Shown: positions 51,560 through 63,996 of the stretch, one piece after another
Position numbering within the stretch: the first letter of the stretch is position 1
How the letters are laid out: each line of letters opens with the position of its first letter
Assembly: GCA_009617715.1 (NCBI GenBank)
Contig: VTFK01000206.1
Span: 372,001 to 436,000, forward strand
From: Plectrocnemia conspersa
Taxonomy: Eukaryota; Arthropoda; Insecta; Trichoptera; Polycentropodidae
Reading direction: 5' to 3'
Length of the DNA stretch: 64,000 nucleotides
Made by a program: the position numbers and the translations under genes
The notes under the pieces: generated by a model
Told to the model about the DNA's origin: nothing
Databases searched by the model: none
What the model saw: the letters and a program-made list of their open reading frames with translations, nothing else

Positions 51560-51980
51560 TCATCAGCGAGCTCTGGCTGACCGACGAGTTTGCAAAAGCA
51601 AAAGTTTCGCCTTAATCAAATTAAGAAAGTTTGCAGAAAAGATCATGAGCATTGTTTGAACATCGGCGGTTCAAAAGGCCCAACTTCCGGATTTATTTTG
51701 TTTGTGTTTGTGACGTAATCTTTATTTTTAAAAAAATAATGCAATAAGCTTTCGCCCAGATGCTCATTTTTTAGCGGCGCTTAAATTACATTAAAATATT
51801 TCTGATCTTTTTAACTCGGTTAAGGTCATTTCTTAAGTATCCTTCCCACACCAAGCGACCGGAAGTATGTGAGTAGAAAAAGAGTTAAGAGTTTGACCTA
51901 AACCCACAAGCTGCTTAATGACCCGGAAACTCGAATCCAAAAAGACTAACGACTCTAGGAATGTATTGATTTACGATGTG
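51560..51980. other. GC-richer non-coding island
   Basis: Complex sequence (GCGAGCTCTGGCTGACCGACG, CATCGGCGGTTCAAAAGGCCC, CCAAGCGACCGGAAG, ATGACCCGGAAACTCG). No supported frame. Confidence 0.3.
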
Positions 51981-52279
51981 TGAATATTGTTACGTTTTAC
52001 TATGAGCTTGAAACTCATCCAGATTCTTACAAAATAAATACATTAAAAAACTAGCGTTTAAATTATAAAGTAATTTTAATACGAAACCCTACCTAATAAA
52101 TTTTTCAGAAAGAAAACAATTATTTCTCACAGAATCATTAAAAATTTAGATAGGGCTACAAATTATGGTTGAATTTATTCGGCACATAAAGAGAATATAT
52201 AATGAATGAAAACAAACTAGCACACGTTTCATTTATCAATAAATAAACAACAAAATGTAGATTCTGAAATTAAGCGATG

Positions 52280-52545
52280 GAATTGAAATGGCAGATCGTG
52301 TAAATCGGACAGGCTGGCGTGGCAAGTTGTATTATTGTTGGCTGTGATTTCGTGGAGCAGATGGGATCTGTCGCGATGCTCTCTGTTACCAAGTGTCACA
52401 TATTTTATTAAACTTATTCAAGATGAGGATGCTTGCTAGTCAGTTGCGTCGCTTCTAGGATATATCCCCGAAATTGGTTCACGCCTAAAGAAAAAAATTA
52501 AATAGCCACTCAGGCGATCACCTATTTATGGAATATTTAAATGTA
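52280..52545. other. GC-richer non-coding island
   Basis: Complex sequence (GCAGATCGTGTAAATCGGACAGGCTGGCG, GGAGCAGATGGGATCTGTCGCG). Flanked by AT-rich DNA with no gene on either side. Confidence 0.3.
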
Positions 52546-53158
52546 TTATCTGGCGCGTGTCTTTTCTAAACAAAGAGTAGTTTTTAGTGATATTTAAAAG
52601 TAAAAAACGTCTTGGGATAGATTTGAAATTAGGTAGTCTGTGCAACATTTATAATTAATATCAAACTATTTGGTCACAAAATCTATCTTTCATTGTTGTT
52701 ATTATATTATGTGTGGCCCCATTTTTAAGATATGTTGATCTTTCTTTTCGTTTGTCCGAAATTGTAACCTCAAAATTATAATAAATTTTGCAGATGATCA
52801 AATTTATTAGTGAAATATGTATTCTTTTTTGTATTTTATTTTTGAAAAATTAATATACATAAAAGAAAAAAATAAAATACATAAAAAATATAAAAATTAA
52901 ACATAATTATAATTTAAATTTTACTTTATGTATTATTTCATTAATTAAAATAAATAGTTTGTAAAAAATAATTCTTATAAAAATTTTACTTGACATTTTA
53001 TAAATTATTATTAAGCAATAATTATTTGTTTTTGTTGAATTTAATCACAGTAAATTGGCTTTAATATTTTTTATAAAATAAATTATTTATATATGTTTTT
53101 AGGTTTGACTTATGATACCATTAAAAAAATCGAATACTTTCACGTAACAGCATTATTT

Positions 53159-53449
53159 GCGTTAATACAGTCAGTTAGAGAGTTATCCATTTCATCATTA
53201 TTTATAATTTAGAAAAAAATGGCAAGTTTGGGTTTACGCTTCTATTATTAGCTCTAATCTAAAAGCACATGATACAGACATACGTTCGATATACTTATAA
53301 TTACTTTAGTTTATTTTTTGAGCACATTTGTAGAAGAAGGTATATTTGTATCGTGTGCTTTAGAGCTAATAGTAAGGGCGTAAACTCAAACTTGATATCT
53401 TTTTAATAATTAGGAATAATGATTAAACTCGAACTGACTGTGTTAACGC
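53159..53449. mobile_element. 291-bp inverted-repeat element (MITE-like)
   Basis: The ends are inverted: GCGTTAATACAGTCAGTT on the left, and on the minus strand GCGTTAACACAGTCAGTT on the right. Complementarity continues inward through CAAGTTTG-GTTTACGC and ATTAGCTCTAA to GCACA-GATACA, leaving a short unpaired centre (about 53280-53335). The whole element therefore folds into a long hairpin. There is no coding capacity. I could not settle the target duplication, so the superfamily is unassigned. Confidence 0.75.
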
Positions 53450-54546
53450 GAACTGAGTATAAATGATTTAAAATAAATATTTTTAAATAAAATGGAGCTT
53501 TAAATAAAATATTAATATAAAATAAATGTTATTTATGAATATAATAGTATTTTTTTAAATTACTATTATATATATTTATTCTATAAGTATATACTCTCGG
53601 TATATACCTACTATTTTTTTAATTTTGTTGTACTAATAGCTTATATGTTATTTTTAAAACGAGCTAATTATAGTAGAGATATGAATTGAACAAAAAATAT
53701 ATTTATGGTTGTGCGAAATTTATCAATATACCACTGCAGAAAATGTATTTTATATGTGCTTTACGTAATATTAGGAGCTTTTTGCGACTAAACTTCTTCG
53801 AAAAAAATATACGTATTTTTTTCACTATACGTGTAAGAATATATGCTTTCCGCTTTTGTGTGTGATATTTTCGCTCGGTTAACTTTCATATCCTGTACCA
53901 TCTCAAACGACCATCAACCCATTTTGCGTTTTCCTTAAGGAAACCAATTTTCTTTTCAGTTGACAACTGACAATTCTTCGTGGTTTATTGTTCGTTGTGA
54001 CCATCGAACCTAAATGAATGGCTGGAAGATAATAAATCACACGAAAGGAAAATTAAGAGCTTTTTCTGTGACAATTAATTACCACAAATACACTTTTTTT
54101 TATATAGAAAAAATATTAAAGAGGTCTTACCATTGATTAAATAATTATAGGATATGCATAATTAAATTAGCACTTGACTTCTATTAAATTTATTTACAGT
54201 TAAAAAAATTAAACTTTGCGTTTTGTTATAGCGAAGTTTTGAAAGTCTGGGTTTTGCCAATTATATTTTATAAAATATAGAAAAAGAATAATCATGTTTG
54301 TAGATATACTTAATTTTGTAACAATATCTAAAGATTAATTTACAACATTAATTTCTTTAATTGTTGTATCGTTTTTGTCAATTAATGTTAGGAAAAAAAA
54401 TATTTTACATTGTAATCTAACGGAAATAAAATGCTTATTCAATCGCCACCTGGTCATTCCATCGCAACTTTTAGTCTAAAGTTACTGGCTGAAGTGAGAT
54501 TTTATGATTGATGATGATTGATAGATTCGCCACCCTTGCCATGTTA

Positions 54547-54760
54547 CAGTGGCTCGCAAACTTTTGATCCGCGACCCACTTTTTGAAACAATGAAGCTTT
54601 GCGACTCACCTGGATTGAATTAATTATGATATATATTTATATTAAGTATTCAAAAAGTCGGTGTCGTTTCAAGATCTGCAATGTCTTCTACCGGAAATGA
54701 TTAATTGCTACGTTCTTTGTTCTCAAACTCTTTAGCTCGCGACCCGCTTGGTGTAATTAA
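54547..54760 (+). mobile_element. hAT-like non-autonomous ends
   Basis: CAGTGGCTCGCAAACTTTTG followed by GATCCGCGACCCACTTTTTG matches hAT non-autonomous termini (CAGTGGTTC-CAAACTTTTT-CGCGACCC type). A second, similar block, TTCTCAAACTCTTTAGCTCGCGACCCGC, begins near 54719 in the same orientation. Two overlapping insertions or a tandem copy would explain this. Confidence 0.5.
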
Positions 54761-55007
54761 TATTTTTTGCATATATAAATTATTAATTTCACTCTCTGAG
54801 AGACAAAATTCAACATTTGATATTTTAATGGGCAATTTTATGTATAAAGGCGTTAGTTTAATTTGTTACAACGTGGTGAACACATTCAACAACTCAGTAG
54901 TGAGACAACTAAAATAAAAGTCTGTTGATCATTGGCACCAATTTTAATAATTAAATATTAATAATAAAGCTGAAAAAAAAACATATAGGATTATACATTT
55001 TTATTGG

Positions 55008-55255
55008 ATATAAAAGATAAACTGAAACGTTTAAAGAAATACATTAAGGAGCTTTTTGATAATGATGCAGAAGCTTGGCAGAATAATAAAGAAGGGATTA
55101 GTAAAGGATTAGTAATTACGACAGAGAAAGTTCTGTGTGGTATAAAGTTGCCATAAAACGGAAAACCAAAAATAGGGCCAGATGATGTAGTTTATTAGGT
55201 TATTTTTTCATTTTTTAAGGTGCTTGATAAAGAAGTTATGATTTAAAATGTGTAA
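55008..55255 (+). pseudogene. LINE ORF2 fragment (linker before the palm)
   Basis: Translation gives KLKRLKKYIKELFDNDAEAW at about 55019-55075, then ITTEKVLCGIKLP, NGKPKIGPDDV. This matches the linker between endonuclease and reverse transcriptase of non-LTR elements (WxxYxxxLFD, then I-KLKNGKAxGPDxI). Upstream and downstream parts are missing or unrecognisable, and stops follow. Confidence 0.55.
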
Positions 55256-55689
55256 TACTTTTACTAAATTTTATATTATACATCTTTTTACATAATTATT
55301 CTCCACATTTTAATAAAAAAATTATATCTGAATTTTTGAAAGCAATTTATTAAAAGTCGTTTTTTATCTATGTTATTGTAAAATAAAAATACTGTGGGTA
55401 AGAAAAGATTTCTCACAAAAATCTATTGCTTTTTTTTATCATATTCTTGAAAACATGAGAGCGAGCGCTGTCTTGGTGTAAAATTAAAAATTGTAATACT
55501 TTTACTAAATTATATATTCTTCAGTTTCGCGAAATATCAAGATAAAAAATATCTTTACCTTATCGTAAAATAACCCAAATACAAAATAAACTGTCCTATC
55601 ATTTGTGACAGGAGAAATTTTGTTAAAACTAAGTTTGCTATTAAATATTTTTAGGCTTCATGCGTTTCTGGTTTTATCTTAACTCTAGA

Positions 55690-56080
55690 TTTTTGACATC
55701 GAGGTGGACCTGTGGATGCAAAGATAAAAGTGGCAGATCCTAGAATCTTTGCTAGTCTGAAATTGGGTCAATATTCGTTTGGACGAAATGCAAGTTATAA
55801 GGTTATTAAAGATCTGACGCCTTAAACTTCGAATTAGATGTTTAAGTGTAAATGCAAGTAGTGTCAGAGAAAATCTCTGAAAAATAGTAATTATTGCTTT
55901 GTGGCATATCAGTATAATCCATGCTCTTCTTCATAGAAGATTTTGTTGTCTGTCTCTAAATTCAAATGTACGCGTATTTTTTTTATTTTATTTGTTTTTG
56001 ATTTATAGCGTGTACTTTGAGACTTAAGCTGTTAAAATTTTTCTCATGGTGGTGTTCTATTTTACATATAAAAAAACATT
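55690..56080 (+). repeat. GAAGAGAGAAGCGGCGG family, 3'-half copy
   Basis: TGTTTAAGTGTAAATGCAAGTA, GTGTCAGAGA, AGTAATTATTGCTTTG, CATAGAAGATTTTG and CATGGTGGTGTTCTATTTTACA occur in the order seen in the copies at 25030 and 35790. The core is highly diverged. Confidence 0.45.
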
Positions 56081-56744
56081 TTTTAGGAAAAAGTGTTTTA
56101 ATTTATAAATCATATTAATCAAATCGGTCGTTCAAATAGTAATCGCAAATACAATAAGTTATTGCGGCTGACCACGTGTATTAATATTTAAATACTAGGT
56201 ATAAAATAAAATAAAAACTTGTGTATTTTAGGCAATAGTTATCGACTTATATCACTGGTCTATCGTGCTGTTGCAGCAAATAATAATATATCATAAAAAT
56301 AAAGTGTTAGGGCTCTTTCAAGATAATCGACTACAAAGTCACTTAACTTTTTTTAGAATATTAACGGCAAACTAAACACACGAGTCTCATGACCATTAGG
56401 TTATTGTATTTTCAGAGTAAAGGAAATAACAAATTTTGTAATACGTTCACAATTTTTTTTTTTAGAATTTTAGTCAATATTCCATTTACATGCATGCAAT
56501 ATATAAATTAGCATGGGCTATTTTATAAAATCGAGCTTTGTTGAATAAAATTATTAAATATTAATAAAATATGATACCTTGTTGAGTTTGCTTTTAATAT
56601 TTCATACGCTTTCATATATATTATTTTTTCTACTATTTTATTCTAAACTGTGTAATATTTTTATTAAAATATATTATTATATATTTCTTGGAGTCTGTAA
56701 ATCAAATACATTATAATATCATCTCAGTGGTCGGTATTAATTAA

Positions 56745-57040
56745 GCGTCGTCCATATTAACGTCAATGTAACAGTTGTGTCCGTCTGCTCGCTTTCGGCA
56801 AAAGTTTATGATAATCTGCCAAAGTGTATAATCATAGCGACATTCCTTGAAGTTGGGCAATAAGCCTGAGGGTGTGCGGTCGTGAGACGATTGTCTAACT
56901 TCCACCAACTCGACACTATGAATTAGGCAACGGTTCCAGCCGGCACAATAGCCTTTAAGCACACACTCATCATTATCAAATTTAGGGTTGCGGATTCTGG
57001 TCGCACGTGGGTTCGATCGATTTTAATATATGTAATAGAT
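56745..57040. other. GC-richer non-coding island
   Basis: Complex block (GTGTCCGTCTGCTCGCTTTCGGC, GAGGGTGTGCGGTCGTGAGACG, GGTCGCACGTGGGTTCGATCG). The 73-codon minus frame has no recognisable domain. Confidence 0.3.
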
Positions 57041-57134
57041 ATTAGCATATTCGCTAGATAGACTATCTAGAAGTCTCAAGGGATGTCTGAGACTTAAAAT
57101 TCAATTAATAAAATATTATACAAATTGATTGAAT

Positions 57135-57362
57135 ACATACAAATCCACATCAGAAATTCCTCAAAATGGAGCACCACCGTGATAAAACCTTTTTACTCCC
57201 TCGAATACTTTGACGCTGACATTTACACTTCAAAGTTTAAAAAATCGTGCTTTTCAACATGGATTTGCAAAGTTTGTACGACAGAAATAACTTTAGATCA
57301 TCAAGGATTGAAAAAGCCGCCGCTTCTCTCTTCGTATCCCCCGATTCAAATCTACGTCTAGG
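57135..57362 (-). repeat. GAAGAGAGAAGCGGCGG family, inverted copy
   Basis: On the minus strand ATACGAAGAGAGAAGCGGCGGC (57334-57313) reads GDTKREAAAF and then LDDLKLFLSYKL. Farther along come AAGTGTAAATGTCAGC and GGTGGTGCTCCATTTTG, as in the + strand copies. The + frame at 57125-57361 is its antisense. Confidence 0.55.
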
Positions 57363-57579
57363 AGCTTATAGACGTACCTATATTTTTTACGTATATTTAA
57401 TATATACAAATTATACTTGAAAATTTTTTATATTAAAAAATAAATATTCACCTTTGACACGAAGATCTGGACAATTATTAATATGAATTTGTATTTATAA
57501 ATAAAAAAATACTTTTTAATAAAATATATAGTTTTATACTAATGTAGTCCATTATAAAAGTAACCCATTAATATCCCAC

Positions 57580-58060
57580 AAAGGGTTAGGATTAATCCAC
57601 GACTAGCCGAAAACTAGGAAACTTTTCTAAATCGCCTCCAGGCTGCCAACCGAAACAGGGTTGCATTTCCCACAATCGCACGCTAGATTCGCACTGAATG
57701 GTTCTCTCCACGTTAATTATTCGCGTGTCTTCTTTGGCTAAATAAACTTTTTGATTAATAACCACGTCGGCCGGGATGAATGTCTCGTTCCCGTTCAAGT
57801 GTGTTTCAGCCGAGCCGTGCCATTAAAGATATTGGGTCCAGCGCTGACTAATGATTCTGAAACCTTTGAAATATGCTCTCGCATTCACTAGCTGCTTGGA
57901 TGTTCTGTAAATTAAAGGGGCCATTAAAATTGTTGCGATGATATTACAGACCACTTGAATGTGTATATATGTAGATGATGAAACATTTTCAAGCAATTGA
58001 CAACTCGTTAGTTGTGCTGCTCTTACAGTTTTAATTTCTAAGCTCACTGAGACTCCTTAT
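57580..58060. other. GC-richer island with a 76-codon open frame
   Basis: On the minus strand a stop-to-stop frame of 76 codons (57822-57592) has protein-like composition (HLNGNETFIPADVV, then CFGWQPGGDLEKF) but no ATG and no acceptor that would open it. It may be an old exon, a pseudogene or a conserved non-coding block. A second, weaker frame lies at 57823-58047 on the same strand. Confidence 0.3.
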
Positions 58061-58919
58061 ACGGTATAATTTTAGTAGTTTTAATTCAAAGTTAATTTGT
58101 AACTTTCGTTTTTTAATTTCAGTACGGGTTTTAATTTTTTTTTAATTTTAATGTCTTATCTGTTATATTGTTTACTTTAAAATGCATATTGGAATACATT
58201 TTCATCGGTATATACATATTTTTACCAGTAAAAATATAATTTATCTGACAGGTGCAAAACTATATGATTTAAATTTTTCCATATGAAGTGTTGTATCATT
58301 ATTTATTTATATGCGATGTATGATGATTTTCTACTAGCAATAATATAATTTAACTGATAGATGCTAGTGAAAGTATATGCTGTTCAAAAATGTATCTAAA
58401 ACTTAATTTGACAGTTGCGAAACGTAAATTTTCTGTTCAAACTAAAACCTAACATATACAATTTAATCAAACCCAACTTATTAAAATTTCTAAAATTATT
58501 TACAATTAGGTCAAGTTTAAAATAAAAACTTAGCCAACTTAACTCTCAGGGGGAAATAAGCGGAAGTAGAAGAACATACATATGTAGCATCTCGCATAGA
58601 TGTTTTATAAATATGCTAGCTATGCTTACCAATAGTATGTGTATTGGTCAAAGTGTATTCAAATCAAATTTTGGTCAATATTAGATATGCTTTATTCGAT
58701 TCTCGTAAGTTGTTTTATTGGTATAAAAAGTCTTAATATGTACGCTAGATAACTTAGCGTTGCCACTGCGACAGTCTGTTCTAAACAGGGACGTCATTTT
58801 AAGAAAAGGGATATGTAGGGTCTCCGACAAAAATTATAACCTTCGAGTTAAATGTGCAAGTAAATAAAATTTCAATATAAAATAAAAAAATTCACTTCGC
58901 GAGAAAATTGCAAAATCCA

Positions 58920-59050
58920 TTTATGTTTTTATCAATATTAATAACTAAATTATTGTATAAGAAAAAACGAGTACGGCCAGGGGAATATTGTATAGAGGTC
59001 TGATTTTGTATAATGATATTCCTAGGACTATCTAGAAAAATAAAAATGTA
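58920..59050 (+). pseudogene. Short LINE C-terminal fragment
   Basis: GAGTACGGCCAGGGGAATA then GATATTCCTAGGACTAT translates as TSTARGILYRGLILYNDIPR. This is nearly the same C-terminal motif as in the relics at 1947-1990 and 39145-39205. Nothing else of the element is recognisable. Confidence 0.6.
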
Positions 59051-59059
59051 TCTGATTTC

Positions 59060-60035
59060 CTCAATGGAATAAAGTATTTTTTATATTATGTTTATATTCT
59101 ATGTTGTGATTAAATTTAATAAGTGTATACATAATTAACTATATAAGCTGAATAAATTATTAAAATATAATAAATAAATAAATTGAAGTAAAAATCTAAA
59201 GATACTATCAACATAATTTTTTTAATCCTAATAGCTAAGATTAATATTGTCTGTCAATACGCTTTATTAAAATGCATATTCAAGATAATATTCTTTTATT
59301 CTAAAAATATCTTTAATTACAAATTAAAAATGTAATATCACAATCTTCATAATGAATGGATAATTAAAATAAAACTTAAATATATTTTAGTCATAAATAT
59401 TTAATAAAACATATTTGCTCAAATGATAAAAAAACTATACAATATAAGTTTGCAAAAAACTGGATTAAAAATACCGTACAATTAAAAACTAAATCTCCAT
59501 AAAACTTTTAAGTAAAATAATCAATTCAAACTAAGAGTAATTTCATATGATTTGCTCTAATATTTAATCTATATATGTTTTCACGTATTACATAGTTATT
59601 TTGTATAGCAATTATACACACATGTGTTGCTTTGTAACTCATCGTTATTATTATTCTATTTCTACATTCATGTAATCACAAATTTATCAGATCCGTTTAT
59701 TTTATTTAAATACCTATGTACCAATGTGTTCTATTTTTAGGGAGAAATAATCACAATATGGTTCCATATTATTGCTTATTTAAATGTTGTGTATAATTAT
59801 TTTACATTGAATTATTATGAGAGAAAGTTAAAGCATAGATTTGCTAAGTATTTCGATAAATAAAATTTGTTCAAACAATTAAAATATAAAACAAGATATT
59901 TTACAGAATTCTAAATGAAAAAAACGATGATAATAAAAATAATTATTATATCGCTCTATTGTAAATTAAATTAGAATTGAAGCAATAGTTCTGAAAATAA
60001 TTTAAAAAATATATACGTATTTGATACAAAATAAA
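59060..60035. other. AT-rich intergenic stretch
   Basis: No gene, RNA or recognisable element seen. Confidence 0.45.
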
Positions 60036-60043
60036 TATTTTAA

Positions 60044-60281
60044 CCACTTAAACGCTAGCGATTTACCGGTGCGTCCTTTAATAATTGATTTCTTACACAA
60101 ATTATTTTTTTAAAACAAGTTTACGAATTATTTAAAAAATATTTTTTATTGATTATTAAAGATTATTGTACTAGCTTAATTATTCAGTAAACTAAGTATT
60201 TTATATTTATTTAAAGAAAAATACAGACGCGTGAAGAGAAATAACTGGTAACTCACTAAAAAGTCGCTGGCGTTTAAAGGG
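60044..60281. mobile_element. piggyBac-like MITE
   Basis: A 238-bp element. The left end is CCACTTAAACGCTAGCGAT; the right end on the minus strand is CCCTTTAAACGCCAGCGAC. These are 19-base inverted repeats with three mismatches. The left flank is TTAA and the right flank TTAT, consistent with a TTAA target with one later mutation. It has no coding capacity. Confidence 0.7.
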
Positions 60282-60589
60282 TTATATTTTTTTTATTATT
60301 TAGCTATATATAGTGTCTTAAATTTATTTATAACATTTTTAATCATACATTATGTTAGATGGTTAGATCATATTATATTATTAATAATGAAAATGTAATG
60401 CTATTCAGTCATTGTAGATGAAAAGTGTTTTTTATTAAATAAGAAACATATTATTGTTCTCACAATCTTATTAGTAAAAAGCTGATAATGCAATCATGTT
60501 ATGCATTTATAATATTTATTAAATTGCATACCTGTTACTATCTTTATCGAATTCCAATATGTAGTACTTCCTTTGTGTGTCTACCGTTC

Positions 60590-60790
60590 CGCGAAATTCT
60601 GATGTAGATAGAAACAAAGCTCTTCAGAATAAGCTAATTAACCTAATGAACATGTGAAGACAAGCCTCGGGTGCATTTTGTCGAATTCTGCCGTGAATAA
60701 ACGTCACTTAGAGTTTAATTAACGCAAAAGTTTCAACATGGCAAAGCCAAAGTGCCTAGCTCATCAGCACTTCATTAAAAATAATTAAGA
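60590..60790. other. Complex non-coding island
   Basis: A modest patch (CTACCGTTCCGCGAAATTCTG, AAGACAAGCCTCGGGTGC, ATGGCAAAGCCAAAGTGCC). No supported frame. Confidence 0.25.
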
Positions 60791-60869
60791 TTAGACTCGA
60801 CATATTCTAATCTTATTTTGAAACACATATAAAAATATGCTTGCTATTTAGATTTGTGTCAATCTGTTG

Positions 60870-61470
60870 CCTGATTATTTTGAGCGAAAAACGAGTCTGG
60901 GTAGTAAAAAAATAGCTGGTGTGTCACTTCTTAAGATGTTAATGTATACTTTAATATTTTTTTTATTCATGAGACTTTCGGTATTCAAAAATATTTTAGC
61001 AACTAATAACAAATTTGAATTTATCTGAGATGAATTTTTGCGACAGTTCTCACAATTGATCTTAATATCCTTTGAATGGTGACGTATCGGAAATGTTTTA
61101 TTTTTTTCTCTTCGAAGACAAGAAAATCTGAAGAAGTTGTGTTGTGACCGCATTTGGGTTGAGCAAACGTCTGCCGTTGACACACAAATATATGAGCAAT
61201 CGTTGAAGTGCAAACGGCATGTCCTATTATTCCGTGCCGACACCGAATCGAATCCAATCAATATCTGGAAGATGGGATTCTGAATGTGCCAGACGCCCGG
61301 GAATAAATGAGATTTCTTGGCAGAGGTCTCGCGCTTTAAGCCATTTTTTTCACTTCTTCCACCCAACCCAAGAACTTCATTATTATCCGATAATTAGTCC
61401 ATCTTGAGCACGTTCCGGTTAAAGTTTTCGGTAAGAATGAAAGAAAACGAGGCCGGAATAAATCAAAGTT
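60870..61470. other. Complex island with a 163-codon frame
   Basis: A minus-strand frame runs 61366-60875 without a stop, unusually long here. It begins at TTG, has no ATG near the start, no recognisable domain, and ends in an AT-rich tail. The 61190-61420 part is clearly more complex (GCCGACACCGAATCGAATCC, CAGACGCCCGGGAATAAATG, GGCAGAGGTCTCGCGC). I favour a regulatory-type island over a gene. Confidence 0.3.
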
Positions 61471-61619
61471 GCGAACAAAGTAAGTTTGGTGCACATGTGC
61501 TTTCAAGGTTTAAGACGTGTTGGTTTGAATGCTGTTTTTATTTTCATTATTTTGAAACCGAAATATTAAAAGAAATATATAATGTATCTGCGAGCAGCGC
61601 TAGTTAAACAATTACATTT

Positions 61620-62010
61620 AGAGAAAGCGAAAGTTTTATTGAGTCATATAATTTTATATCGTTGGTAATAAAATTCTCTCGAAAGCCTAGTATTTTAAAT
61701 ATATGTTATATGTTACGATTAATAGTTTGACATGAAATCGTATTAATAGTATTTTATACATTACTAATATGTATTTAATTAACTCTTCTATTCCATTGCT
61801 TATGCATATGTCAATTTATCAAATATTATGCTTATTGCATCACCAGAAAAATATCTGGTGTTTTCACTGCAATCATAATGTCAACCTTAATAAACTATTA
61901 TTTGGTAATATTTTTCATTAAAATTATAGTGTTCACAATGATCACCTATTTTTAATTAAAATTAAATAAAACCTGTTTCACATTAAGAGCGTCATAAATT
62001 CATTTTTTTT
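61620..62010. other. AT-rich intergenic stretch
   Basis: Nothing recognisable apart from an inverted ACCAGAAAAATATCTGGTG hairpin near 61841-61859. Confidence 0.4.
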
Positions 62011-62017
62011 TCATACC

Positions 62018-62105
62018 GGCTGATGCGGACCGTACGTGACAATAGTCGAAATAAACTAAAAGCATCAAAATAGCCATTCGAGACTCTTTGCAAATATCAT
62101 TATAA
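62018..62105 (+). repeat. Block shared with 26668-26752, copy 2
   Basis: GATGCGGACCGTACGTGACAATAG with weaker similarity continuing for about 80 bases. See the first copy. Confidence 0.5.
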
Positions 62106-62119
62106 TATAATAAATGACA

Positions 62120-63070
62120 GCACTTTAAGATTCAAAAAAATTGTTGCAAAATTGTCAGATCTCACACTTGTATAAAATATTTATCAGAGGTTGCAAAATG
62201 TTTAAATTCTAACGCAAGGTCGTAAAAGTACAATATATATGAAGTTAACGAACTTATTATTTAAATCAAATCACAAATATTTGTAAAATAACTAAATTAA
62301 CAACAGTATACTTTATACACTTATTATATAAAAATAGTAATCATTTAATAAAATAATACTAAAAATAAATAAGTGTATTATAAAAAATGCATTATTTTAA
62401 TGTAGAACATTAAATTGAACCTTAAATAATTTGAGTGTATAATACAGCTAATAAAATTGCCATTAAAAGTATTTTAAGTATATTGTAAAAGAAAAAGTGA
62501 CGATGAGTTTTAACCTTAGCAATAAAAATAGAGCTCGTTAAAAACTAATGATTTTTTAATATCCGATTATAATACTAAATATATTTTTATTTTATTTTTC
62601 AATACAAATATGACCACCATGACTAAGCAGGGTATCTTAATGAATCATATTGATCATTATAAAATTAATAAATAAAAAAAAAACAGTTTTAGTGCACACC
62701 TAAAATAGTTGAGTACTATCCAGTTACCGATAAAAACATTATTGTGTTTGGCAAGCTCGTTGAGAAGCTAGATGGTTCATAGAAAAGAGCGTTTTAAAGG
62801 TCGCAACGGTCAAGAATTAGGGACGTGATCGCGATTCTCTAGGACACTTTCAAGAAGTCACTGCATATTAACGGGTTTACGACATCGCTTCTTAGCAATT
62901 TTCAAAAGTACTTTATTGAGTAGATGCTACGCCAATAATGCAATGAATTGCACTAGGATACAAATATAGATATGTAGATATATCTCATAAATTTTCTTTA
63001 AATTTTTTGCTTTACTTTAAATCTAAACAATAAAGCTACGAACTAGCGTATCTTATAGAGCGCTAGTCGG
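62120..63070. other. AT-rich stretch with one complex patch
   Basis: A patch at about 62740-62900 (GGCAAGCTCGTTGAGAAGC, AAGGTCGCAACGGTCAAG) is more complex; the rest is A/T. No gene seen. Confidence 0.35.
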
Positions 63071-63084
63071 CAATAAATGATTGA

Positions 63085-63122
63085 AGTGACACGCGCTCCG
63101 CATAACGAAATCGAGTAAATAA
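63085..63122 (+). repeat. Box shared with 22108-22160, copy 2
   Basis: AAGTGACACGCGCTCCGCATAACGAAATCGAG, same orientation as the first copy, about 41 kb away. Confidence 0.5.
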
Positions 63123-63199
63123 TTTAACTTAATAGTAATAAAACCAGTTGGATTTATACTATTCGTACACAAGAAATGGGTTAACAAAATCTTTAAAAT

Positions 63200-63560
63200 A
63201 ACAAAAGTTATCTAAATATATTGAACTTGCCAAAAACACAGTGCCAAATCGAATTTGTTCTGAGAATTCTATTAATGTATTTCACCGACTCTTGAAAATT
63301 GTACAGCGGGTGCAGCAAGCGAATCTGATGTAATAATGCCAGAAATAAAGTTTTCTGGTCACAGGGTGTGCAGGAAATTAATGTCGAGTGTTTCACCCGC
63401 CTTAAGCTAAAGCTCCTTTAGCCTAGTTATAAATTCTTGAGCAACACCGCCGAGAGACAGATCGCACGAGTCAGCGTTTTTTTTATAACTCGCCGGAAAT
63501 AAAGCGGAAGCGATAAAATTACCTTTGAATAAATTTTCCCTCTACATTCGTTTAAATTCG
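63200..63560. other. Complex non-coding island
   Basis: Complex sequence (GTACAGCGGGTGCAGCAAGCG, ACCGCCGAGAGACAGATCGC, ACTCGCCGGAAATAAAGCGG). The 62-codon minus frame has no recognisable domain. Confidence 0.25.
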
Positions 63561-63920
63561 AGAATGCTAACCTATTATTTAACTGTACAAATTTAACGTA
63601 AGACTAATTTTCAATTATATAGTATCAAGAGAAGCGATAGTTATCATACAAAAGATATTTGTTATCTTCCAATCGAATATAAAATTATGGAAAACTGTGA
63701 TAATTATATTGTATTTTAATAATTTCGTTATCATTAAAAATATTATAATAACAAATCATTTAATATAAAAACGGTATTTAAAAAATCCGATATTAAAATA
63801 ACAAATCAGAGCTTAAAATCTTGGTTTAGTGTATATAATTATTTATATAATATAACGAAAAATTATATGTTTATGTAAATTATTAAAGCTAAATATATTT
63901 TTAAGTGTATCATTTATATT

Positions 63921-63996
63921 TTCCAAGAAAAATATGATATAATATCTATATTTATTAAATTTAATTATATTATATACACACCTTTTTCTTGGAAAT
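63921..63996. repeat. Stem-loop at the window edge
   Basis: TTTCCAAGAAAAA near 63921 and its exact complement TTTTTCTTGGAAA near 63984 flank an AT-rich stretch that can also pair in part (TATAATA with TATTATA). The total length is like that of a small-RNA precursor, but AT-rich DNA folds easily by chance. Confidence 0.35.
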